From: Pelodera strongyloides
Taxonomy: Eukaryota > Nematoda > Chromadorea > Rhabditida > Rhabditidae
Assembly (NCBI GenBank): GCA_036852015.1
Contig: JAANDG010000285.1
Location: 62,001-126,000, forward strand
Direction of reading: 5' to 3'
Length of the DNA stretch: 64,000 nt
This document shows, piece by piece, positions 52,701-62,784 of this stretch. Position 1 is the first letter of the stretch, and each line of letters starts with the position of its first letter. The translations under genes and the position numbers were made by a program. The notes beneath the pieces were generated by a model. The model did no database searches, had not been told where the DNA came from, and saw nothing but the letters and a program-made list of their open reading frames with translations.

Positions 52701-55700
52701 AGGACACTACAACCTATGCAAGAGCACTTTAGAGAGAAGTAAGGTGAAAAATGTTATAATGATTTTATTAGCATATTCATATTACAGCAGTAAGGAAGGT
52801 TTATAATGAAAAGTATGCTTAACGCATTTCAATATATTAAATGTTCAGGCCCTTTTCAAGTGACCCCTATTTTTGATGATTCCATCTGATTCTCCATGAC
52901 AAATATAGGATACGATATACTTCTATTTTTCAAGCGCAAAATTCACGCAGTATTCAGCAGTTTACCATACACAACTATCTATCGCAGTTGTCGCGCCCCT
53001 TCGCGCTAATTGGGCAAAATGCTCTGTTGGGCGTGGCAATTGCGATATTGGCCAATCAGCGCGAATGGGCGTGTCAACTGCGGGCCATGGTAAACTGCTG
53101 GATAGTGTGTGAATGCGCTTGAAAATTAGAAAAATATTGCTCCTACTACATTTGACATGGAGAATCAGAAGGAATCATCAAAACTAGGGGTCATCTGAAA
53201 AGGGTCTGAACCTTTAACATGCAAACTGCGGTGTTTTCGGAATTCCTGGCAAATCATTGAACACATTTGCGTATAAAATATGGAAATACAGTACTCCAGT
53301 GTAGAAATATATGTTTCATAATAGACCTTGTAATCTCTTCACGTGTGAGCTGTCATCTCTAGCACTAGACCGTAGACCCCCCCCCCCCCCCAAACTAACA
53401 CTAACCTACACCTCTAAAATTTAGCTTGATTAGCTTATAACTTGAGGTTCGCTCCTCCTTTCCACACCAATATTCCAATTAGTTTTGCCGAAATTGCCTA
53501 TTATTTTGGCTCCTTCCTAAAGGAGTGGGGAGAATTATTATTGGTAGCCAATACGGAAAGGGGGTGAACGCCGCCTACTCACAGAGAAAGAATAGAGAAA
53601 AATAGAAAACATTCAGGAAAAGGGAATAACGATGTGTTTTTAAGGTAGAGTTGAAATATCACATTATTTATTGAAGGAATTAATTCAAGGTTCTTCCAAA
53701 AAAAAGTTGTAGGGTTTTTTAATCATTGTTCAACAATATATCAACTTCGGAATGTCATCTGTTTGCGTTTATATGTACACCTTTTGGTGTATTTATAGAA
53801 ATCTTTATTAAAAAAAAACAATGAACAAACACAAAAAGAAACAGTAAAACAGGGCAAGCTTTCTGGACTGAAGTCATGCGATGCGTGTACTGTACTTAAT
53901 AAATAAATAAATAAATGTGTTAGTAAATTGGGCATAATTATTTGAAAACGACTGTTTTGTATTACTATATTTTACTTTTGAATATTAACCAATTATCGAT
54001 TTACTTCACTGGTCCAGACCAGGCAACCTGGGCACCGTATGGCTCGACTAAATGTACTTCAGGTCAGGTGAAGCTTTGCTCTATCCCTAACTCTACGACA
54101 TTTTCTTTTCATAGTATTTAATAAATGTTATTTAACAAAATTTTTTAATAAACATATAAATAAATAGTAGTCAGCAAAAATCTTTATTTTCAACATCTAA
54201 AACCGAGCAAATTTATTTTTACTCATTCAAATTCAAATCTCTCACTTTCCTTCCGCAATGAAAGAAGCCGTCCATTCTTGAAAAAGGTCCATTAGAAGTG
54301 AGAAATGGGCTTTGGCTCTTACCAAAAAGGCGTTAAATCTATTTTCATTACACAAATTGAACTGATTTGGCAGTTAATGTAATGGCTCTCTCTCGCTTTC
54401 TTCTCTCTATGTGTCTATTTATCTCTCTCTGTGTCTTCTTCTCTCTCTGTCAATACTATCCTCTCTCTCCGCCTCTGTCTGTCTGAGCTCTACGGAATTT
54501 CCACAAAGTGGGAAATTTTTGGAAGGAGGAGCAATTAGCTAACTGGTTTAATATCTTAGAAGCAATTTGGGAAAAAAGTTCCTCAATGATTATGCCTCAG
54601 GAGATCGATCATAAAATACTGTAGTTTTGCTTGGAAAAGCAGCTACTGTAGTCCTGTGGTCTAGCACATCGAGTGTATCTAGAATTAGAAGATAAATATC
54701 TAATCCGCACTACTACATCTCGGTAAAATTGAAGAATACTACCCCACTGAAGAATACTACCCAAATTTGAAATATACTACCCCACATGTATGGGGGTAGC
54801 ATTTTGTAACATGCAAAGTACTACCCCACCATTGAAGAACACTACCCCTTTTAACATTTTATTACCCCAGTCAAGGGGGTAGTAAATTGTAAGAAAGGGG
54901 TAGTGTTCTTCAATGGTGGGGTAGTGTTCTTCTATAGAGGGGTAGTGTTCTTCAATGGCGGGGTAGCGATCTTCAAACCCTAGGTAATCTTGAATTACGC
55001 TACCCCCTACATGTGAAAATACTACCCCCTTCTTACAAAATATTACCCCCACCCATTGGCTTTCACTACCCCGTGGGAAAAATCACAAAATACTACCCCC
55101 ACCAATTGAATATGGCTACCCCACAATTGAATATGACTACCCCAGCATTGAATATGACTACCCCACCAATTAAATATGACTACCCCACTAGAAAGGGGTA
55201 GTATTTTGTAAAGATAGGGGGGTAGTATTTTGCAAAATGGGGGTATTATTTTGCATGGGGTAATATTTTTCAAAAAGGGGTAATGTTCTTCAATCCAGGG
55301 GGTAGTGTTCTTCAATTCTACCCTACATCTCTAGGCTCTCCTGTATCCCAAGTGTCTCTACTCATCACCGACGCTGGCAGAGACGTGCACAGAAGTTGTG
55401 ATAGACTGCTCACAGGACGTCAGATGTTTGTGGGTCTCAATTTTTCCATACGTATATAATATCAACATGAAATTTAGAGAATTACTGTATGATGTACACG
55501 AGCAAGGATAATGGTTTTCAATTTGCATATAAGTCAGACTCTCAACTAGGAAGAAGTTAAACCTTCTTTTGATCAGCCGTAGACAAGGATTTTCGCCACC
55601 GGTGCTGGAAACGAACAAAGAACAAACCACAGAAAGGTTGTTTAGTCAATTCGTGCCTGAGCTTGACCAAAGAAAAACCACTGCTACTAATTTGATGTAT

Positions 55701-58700
55701 CTGACAAGCATTTAGTCAACTACGTACATCGATCGCTAGTGTCTGTGAGGTGTCTCGAGGGGAGTGCATCGCCCGAAGTCTTGATCACTGCAGGTATAGC
55801 TGTTATGTATTCAAATGTTACCAGAGCCAAGAGCTTTATTAGATTTCTTTCAGAGAAATGAGCCACTTGAAGCGATATAACGTACGGTTTTTGAAACATA
55901 TGCAACTCCATCTTGCATGCTAATGCATTTAATTTGACCATAAAAATCGCGCAGTAATTTGCATAGACTGTATATGAATGTCCAAAAAGCGTTTGAAAAC
56001 CTGTTGCCATGTCGCTTTAACAAATTTAAGGCGAGGTGGGATGATAAGCATTCTTACTGTCTTCTACTTTCAGACAAACTCTTCTCCACTCCCGCGGCTC
56101 ACTTCTCGAGGCACCTTGTTACTGTCCAATGAATGATATGGAATGCCTAAAATATCAGGCTTCAATGATTCCAAACAACCCTTGTATTGGTGTGTTGTTC
56201 TCTCTTTTTATGTACTTTCTATTTTGATTCCACTTGTTTTCAGCAACCAAAATCAACTTTTTCAGCAACCAAAGTTTATTCAGTCTCACAGTGTAACAGT
56301 TATAGAACTAATCATAAATATATTGAAACCGATATGTTCACGAACAACTGTAAACGCATGAAAATGCAACGAAAACAACCAGTCTGAGATCATTTTAAAG
56401 CAAAACTGTTATTTAACCAAAAATTGTCGTTTTCTAGAAAAGGCAATGGTCGATTATTCTCGTCTGATGGGTTACATGGACAAAAAGCAGAATGGACGAG
56501 AACAATCATTACGCGCGGTACGTTTCATCAAACCTCTTATAGAAACACGAACTTTTATTACTCCCTAGCTGACTTTCCTATTCATAAAATATGCATTTAT
56601 GAAGTTTCAGTTTAAAGGACTTCTTTTCGTCTCGAAGTAATGAGAGAACCCGTAATAGTCTCATTCGAACCAACATATGACTAGATTTTCTTCACAATGT
56701 AGAATCACAATAAAACAAAAATATCGTCCATCTTTTTGTTATTATGATCTTCCAGCAGCTCACTCATTCTCCATCGTCTGGCCGTAACCTGTCCTCGTCT
56801 GCCGCACCATATAAGTTCCAAGGAGGAACCCCCTCCGCCTCACGAACCTCTCCTGGACGTGGTGGTGGCGTCTACAGTGGACGGACAGAATCTTCGGCAC
56901 TAGATTCGAGTGGAACTAAGGGTAAGTGTGCCGCACATGGGCCACCCAAGCGCCGACTGAGCGCGGCCCACGCTTTTTGCGCGGCGAGTGATCGAAGATT
57001 AGCGTTAGGATGAGTTTCACAGTAATGAAGAATTGCCTCACCTCAAGTAAAATGAAATTTTGATCAATTATCGATTCTCCTAAAAGCTATAAAAAATTGA
57101 TCTAGATGGCAGAGGAAGAGCTACTCAGGGATCCGTTGTCGTTCAATCCGAAGAATCAATCGAGACAGACGCCCCTGTGATCAATTCTGGAAGAAACATC
57201 AAGTTGGTTCTTTCATTGCTGTAAGAAACAAGACGAGTAATTGTTTTTTTTTTATTATTTCATACCTCCGCACATATGTTGTGCCACCAAGGTGATTGAA
57301 AACTGCGCAATAGTTAATAGTACCTTACCTAGTAAGGTAACAATAATTATAAGGTATGATACTAGTGCAATCTCTAAAACTTAACTCCAGGTTGGAGCAA
57401 CCCAAATCGAAGACAACTGTGAATCCTGGTTCTTATGAAAGCTATGAGACATTTCTTGTCACGAAGCCTGACGATCAACTAATTGAGACAGCGATTTTGA
57501 CAGGAGACGAGGGACGGTCAAGAGGTGAGTAGAACACAACACGGAGTGCTTCGGAAACATTTTTTGGTTCAACCAGTCATAACGCGTTGTGCGTAAAAAT
57601 CGCATCTATGTGTATCGTTTACTTTTCCTTTTCAAGTTCATGATTTCTTCAACATTTGTATTTTCAAGATAAAGAAGCGGGTTCTCGACGCGTTGATTAC
57701 ACGAAAAATCAAGGTGAAAAAGGTGGATCGATCGGAGGGAACGGCAGGTATGTTGGAATTTACGGTGTAAGCGTTGCCGTAACACTCACAAAGTGACATT
57801 GACAAAAATTATGGTCAAGTTAGTGTAAGAAATCGAGAATAGAGTCAACGCACACAAAACTGACACATTTTTTCATGACAGCGGATGTGGATATTCTTAT
57901 TTCTAAAAAAAAACGCCATTTAGAAACGGTGAGCGCGACAATCGAACCCAGGCAAAGAAATCAGAGACCGAAGAGAAAGAAAGGAGAGGAGATATTACCG
58001 TTAGTGAGGAGGAGGATGCGAAGAAAAAGAGGAAGGAGAAAATGGAGGAGGAGAGGCGGAAACAGAAGGAAATGAGAGAGAAACAGAGGGAGGAACAACG
58101 GTTAGTTACAGTGCTTGTCTATACAATAAAATAAGTTCACATAAACTGTTGGAAGAGCTACGGGCTACTGTTACATATGTAGCTCATGAAGTGCCGTCGG
58201 ATGTTAAAACGAATGGCCATTTTGAAAAGTGTACTGAATTCATTCTCATGCATTATATGCAAATGATTTAAAAAAAAATCGAGTTCAATTCGACCCCACT
58301 CCACGTTTCAAAAACCGGCTGTTATTCCGCTTTACAGCTTCGTTAATACCAATTTTCGACGTCTTTTTTTAATAACAATAATATTCCAGCCGAAAAGACG
58401 CCGAGATGCGAGAGAAAAAAAGAAACGAAGAGAAGATGAAGGAAAAGGAGAGGAAAGAGGCGAGAGACAGAAATGAGGAAATGGATAAGGAAAAAGAGAA
58501 GAAAGCGAAAGAAGAGAAGAAGAACTCGATGGACGACTATGTTAGTAGGAAGAATAGTAAAAAGGTGAGCATCTGACTGTTTACACTTTACAACACGCAT
58601 GGGCAGGATTCGAGGAACACTCTGCGCAGAATTGAAGCAGTATTGATAATTTGTTCACTTTATTACAGGTTTCGTCAAAAATATCCGAGAAATCTGACGA

Positions 58701-59888
58701 CAAGAAAGCTGACGAGGACGATATCAAAGCCACCGAGTTAGTTGCTATCTATGATATCAATCTCCGCGCAAAAAAAAGGTATGCCACAGCGTGGCGGCGG
58801 AAGACGCCATAGTCGAGCATCCAGCGTCTAGTCTAGTGAGTGCTTGAGTAGCGCCAGGGGTGCGCGAGCAGGTGAGGAGAAGCGTTGCAGGTTCACGTGC
58901 GCCGCATTTGTGCGGTATTGACAGTCAGATACAGAAACTGTCAGATATTCAAATGCTGCATTGGCTGGAAGAGCTTTATCTAGAAGGAGTGCTCCCTGAG
59001 AATTTATTTACAGCCAACATAAATCTAAAGTTATCAATCTTCAGAAAGTTCCCCCGGCCAATACAGAGACAACGACAAAGGACGACTACCGCTCCGCCCA
59101 CTACAACTAAAGTGATCATACTTTTTACTTTCTCTATGTTTATTTTTTTGTTTATTTATATACCTATAAGATAAGAACGTCAAAGTCAGGTGTGTTAGTA
59201 AACTTGTCCCCGAACAAGATCGAAAAAGCTATTTGCCTACCTTATTTCTTTTTCAGGCGCCAGAACTTCCACCATGGGCAACTTCAACCTCAACTGTTGA
59301 ACCTTCGACCACGGAATACATTACTATTCCACCACCGCTCACCGAGGGTACATTTTTTCAATACATTCGAGGTTTAAATAAATTCTAGGTTCGAGGTTTC
59401 AATAAAGTCGAGGGTACATGTTTTTAATGTTCATTTTTGAATACGTAAGTACAGGTTATTATTGATTTAAGACAATCAGAAAGGAGTCAACATCTAGCTA
59501 ATTCATGTATTCTATGTTTCATTTATTCATTTCAGATGGATGTAGAATCAAGGATGCAAATGGAAAGGAATTGTTCTTTCATATTGGTTCCCTTGTCAGG
59601 GTAAGCTAGACTTCTTTACCATATATCACCCGATTGAAATACACATACAAATAGTGCATATCATATCTGACAGTATCTGTATCTGACTGCCAATACCGCA
59701 CAAATGCGGCGCACGTGAACCTGCAACGCTTCTCCTCACCTACTCGCGTACCTGCAATGAGTTTATGGGCACGCGCTATACAGTGTCAGATGAATTTTCA
59801 CTCCAAATTGAGCATGACAAAAAAAACCGAAACTGACATGATATGTTGAACTTTGTATGGTCCCTAGTAAGGGTCTCGTATTGGGATC

Positions 59889-59931
<43 letters not shown>

Positions 59932-61489
59932 GGATCAGTTTTTTTTTTGAGAATCGCATTCCCTACTCCGAACACATGACCATTTATCTCCATTATTCCA
60001 GAGAAACATGGATTGGGCTGGTAGATGCTCTTCGTGGTGTGAATGTCATGACGTTGACCAGCTGACTTGTGAAAGACTGCCCTGCTATGAAGATATTCCA
60101 TGCGAAGCACCGCTCACACAAATGGGTATTCCATTTGTGAACACATATACATACGTTGGGCTCATGATTAGGATCGGACGTAGGAGAAACTTGTGTACCT
60201 TGTTTACGTTTCATTACAGATCGATTGTTTGTCGTGTTGAGCGTGAAAATATGATTTTTACCAGAATTTTACAAAACGGTGGATAACAACCTTTTTCAGA
60301 ATTTGGCGAGCGTCTGTATTTGCAAGGCCGTGGAGCTTGTATGTGCGAATCGGGTGTTTTCGTCTGTGATACACCGGAGGAAATGCCGGATTTGTATCCA
60401 GGTTAGTTATCGCAGAGATTATTTTAATATGCTGATTTATGTTTAAATACGGTGACAAGTTATTCCTCCACGTGGCTTGGAGGTTAATTCAATATAGCGA
60501 TATTGCATGTAGTTTCAAATTTGGTAAAGCAAGCTACTCAGTTTATTATTTAAGTTCAGAAAGGAATAAACTTACAGCTTAAATTAAGAGAACATTTCAG
60601 GCTTGTATATCCTTGCTGGTTATTCGTTGGCTGACTTGGAACTTCAGAAGAAGGAGCTTCCGTCAGAAACTCTCGAAAGAGCAGGATTCCTAAGCGCAGA
60701 TGTTGCAAAAGATATCGCCTCCAGACTACAATGGGCACTGGAGCGAAGATTGCCAGAGGTAAAGTAGTGGGCAATTGCTTAATTATCAAAGTTCAAGAGT
60801 TTCGACTTTCTTGTGGTTGGAATTACGGTATGCTCAATTAAAAAAAACGAGAACTCAACTGAAGACTGCCAATCTAATTGTAAGCTCAATTTTCGGATTA
60901 CATCAATATAAAGTTTCTTTGAATAACATTAAATCATTCAGGATCTGAAATGTCGAATCGTGATGTTGGATGAGCTTTGCGAAGAAGGAAACGCCTTCTA
61001 CCAAGTAGAATGGTACGGAATGAATAAAAATCTGAACCACACAGATGAGAAGTGGTACGCGGACGGAGCCGAAAAGGTGATTTGTTAATAATTAATTATC
61101 AATAATTAATTATATCGTAGTACAACTACGTCCTTCTTTTTTGAATGCAAAATGAATACGATAATATAATACGAAACCTTCTGTCTTTATAGAATATGTT
61201 TACGGGTGCTGTGTCAGTGAATCAAGCGGTAGGTCAGCTGCTAAGTTCTCTAGGTGTAAGTAGTTTACATGATATGCTTATTGTTAAGCATTTTCAGGTC
61301 TGCTCCCCTTATGTAAAGAAGTTGGTGGACTCCTTCACGCTGAACGAGAGCCCGCGTTTCCAGTTATTACTTTCAATAGTAAAGCAACTGAGAATGTTGG
61401 ATCTACTGGACGCACTGCCAGCAAGTGCCTCGGTTTATTATAATTTTCCATTTGCAATTAGTATTTTATATATTCTTGTGCGATTGTAG
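45510..61489 (+). CDS. GDNF-receptor-alpha-like protein with four GDNF/GAS1 domains, charged coiled coil and GPI-type tail
   Basis: Thirty-five exons join in phase, about 1349 aa. First exons: 45510-45564, 45822-45935, 46263-46358, 46530-~46658, 46785-46913, 47160-47310, 47500-47615. Last: 60300-60401, 60601-60758, 60942-61076, 61193-61489. A signal peptide (MIIGRLILIKLIWFLLQIA) begins it. Four Cys-rich GDNF/GAS1 domains follow: exons 2-4 (CLILRSYC..C..HDNCVCYD), 6-7, 15-16 and 17-19 (APCYCPMNDMECLKYQ). Pro/Thr-rich linkers separate them. Exons 25-27 are a Lys/Glu-rich predicted coiled coil of about 150 residues. A Cys-rich end (CSSWCECHDVDQLTC, then LQGRGACMCESGVFVCDTP) precedes a hydrophobic tail (YYNFPFAISILYILVRL) that suggests a GPI anchor. 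GDNF receptors are GPI-anchored co-receptors, and nematode PHG-1/GAS1-type proteins are related. Exons 17-18 are the least certain; 61212-61298 may be an intron. Confidence 0.85.
46658..46717. repeat. (GT)n microsatellite at a splice donor
   Basis: About 22 GT units directly after CGACCAGG. The donor of exon 4 of the GDNF-receptor-like gene must lie within it. Confidence 0.9.
48412..48961. mobile_element. Long-armed TTAA foldback element ending 6 nt before an exon
   Basis: Ends are TTAA-AGGGATAGTTTCATC and GATGAACCTATCCCT-TTAA. The arms of about 180 bp match (GAAGCTTCCTTTATTGGAAG against CTTCCAATAAAGGAAGCTTC; CCAAAATCTAAACTCAAAAAC mirrored). The loop contains a tandem TTTCCACGGTGAGTATCTAA repeat. 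The right TTAA is followed by TTGTAG and then the coding exon at 48968 of the GDNF-receptor-like gene. Confidence 0.9.
51283..51425. repeat. GA-rich tract in intron 14 of the GDNF-receptor-like gene
   Basis: About 140 bp of GAGAGA/GGGAGA/GAAAGA units. Long open frames on both strands here are low-complexity artefacts. Confidence 0.8.
52837..53218. mobile_element. TTAA foldback element
   Basis: TTAA-ATGTTCAGGCCC at the left and GGGTCTGAACCT-TTAA at the right. Arms match imperfectly over about 170 bp (TGACCCCTATTTTTGATGATTCC against GGAATCATCAAAACTAGGGGTCA in part; CAGCAGTTTACCAT against ATGGTAAACTGCTG). The centre carries CAATTGCGATATTGGCCAATC. Intronic. Confidence 0.85.
54733..55320. repeat. 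21-nt-period TACCCC array in both orientations
   Basis: Units containing CTACCCC and spacers such as ATTGAAGAACA or ATTGAATATGA repeat with a period close to 21 nt. Blocks read CTACCCC, then GGGGTAG, then CTACCCC, then GGGGTAG along the strand (about 54733-54875, 54880-54975, 55005-55190, 55193-55315). Because the period is a multiple of three, several frames stay open and translate as repeats, but splice context puts the array inside intron 16 of the GDNF-receptor-like gene. Confidence 0.85.
55867..56020. mobile_element. MITE of the CCGGTTTTTGAAACG family
   Basis: TTGAAGCGATATAACGTACG then GTTTTTGAAACATATGCA is mirrored by GTTTGAAAACCTGTTGCCAT then GTCGCT-TTAA. The right end is about 50 nt upstream of the exon at 56074. 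Confidence 0.8.
58205..58340. mobile_element. Decayed MITE of the CCGGTTTTTGAAACG family
   Basis: TTAAAACGAATGGCCATTTTG at the left, a CATTATATGCAAATGATTT middle, and CACGTTTCAAAAACCGGC then TGTTATTCCGCTTTA at the right. The right end is about 50 nt upstream of the coding exon at 58390. Confidence 0.65.
59883..59948. repeat. T40 homopolymer with duplicated GGGATCAG
   Basis: GGGATCAG, 40 consecutive T, GGGATCAG again, then 10 T. Such a run with a repeated flank fits the poly(A) end of a minus-strand retroposon, or replication slippage. It lies about 55 nt before the exon at 60002 in the GDNF-receptor-like gene. Confidence 0.85.
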
Positions 61490-62784
61490 TTGGTAGCTGG
61501 CCTTATTTGAATAGGTGGTCAGATAACTAGGTTTAGAAGCTAGCAGCTAGCTTTATCTAACTTTAGACCGTCGATAATAGACTTCCCATGGTTGTGTTAA
61601 AAATACTTATCTTTGAATGTCAAAGAAGGAACATTTACATGATTGAAACATGAGTATTTTAGGTGATACTGTTCTATGTTCCCTTTTGCATTTCGCTAGT
61701 ATTAATTAACAATTACATTTCACTATTAAATCAAAAACTAAAGAAACACCTGTCCAGAGCAGGCCCTAAGCCGTACCTTGTTTAAAATACCAGAAATACT
61801 TTCCTTTATTCAAGGAAAAATGGTTGTTTAAATCACCAGTTTTTTTCATTTTATGCAACGAAAAATGTGTCAACGTTTAATAATTTTGAAGTTGTACGGC
61901 ATCTTGCACTACATGTTAATTATTGTTATTATCGCATTTCCATTGTCAGTCAAGTCCCGGTGTTAAAGTTAATTGCCTGAATTGTTGGATTAGCTATTAA
62001 CATTGTCAATGTTTCTCGTCTTAGGATATATTGAAAATAATTAAATGTATAAAATTTAATATAGTTTCTAACAAATTACTACGTATTGTGCTCCAGCAAA
62101 CATTGCCATTTAAGTACTGGATAATGATGACTTTTATATTGTGATTTCCCCTGTGCCTTCATAAGCCGATTTTCCATCCAACTTGTATTTGTGGTACTAG
62201 ATTTCTATTGTTTTTCTAATAAATTTATTTAAAAATTGCCATGATATCTTTTTGAATTGATGAAAGTAGAATCAGGCAACTAGCAGGCTATTTCTTCAAG
62301 CAAAAAGTTGCCCAAGCTTACCTCTGGTCATTGATATCTGATACTCACTCATCACTGTCTAATCTAGAACCTAGTCTCTACTTCGTAACCGGCTGCTAGA
62401 CCTATTGGTACCCTCACGCTGACAGGTCTCCGACCGATTCAACATTGGGTCAGAATATAAAGAGTTCCCAGAAGACAGAATTCATCTTATGGAATCACAC
62501 TTCTGATAATGCACCTGTCCGCCTCTGTTCAAATGGTTCCGTCCAGCTGAATTATTGGTTTTTTTTGGTGACGTTGTGGTCAAAAAAGTGTGCAGTGCAA
62601 AATAACTGTCCTTTTAACTTTCTTAATTAGCGGGAATATATATTGTGTTTACGGTTACTCCCTGAAAATGTCCTAGATGTCGTTGTTTTATGCATATTGA
62701 TATTTCTTAGAGCACCAAACTAGATAGAGTTATTTCAGAATGGAAAAACTGATTCCATAATCGTCGTCGACAAAGCGGGAGAAT
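61490..62784. other. Intergenic, 3' region of the GDNF-receptor-like gene
   Basis: AT-rich without repeats of note. The strongest open frame (62445-62630) has no recognisable domain. Probably 3' UTR followed by the promoter of the next gene. Confidence 0.45.

Noticed and set aside
13024..54480. Long open frames in GA/CT tracts (13.1, 15.3, 34.2, 38.6, 44.2, 51.3, 54.4 kb)
   Set aside because: Low-complexity repeats read as Ser/Leu or Glu/Arg runs; intronic or intergenic.
54777..55315. Repetitive proteins with 7-residue periods from the TACCCC array
   Set aside because: The period of 21 nt keeps all frames open on both strands. The array lies between spliced exons and has no start or splice support.
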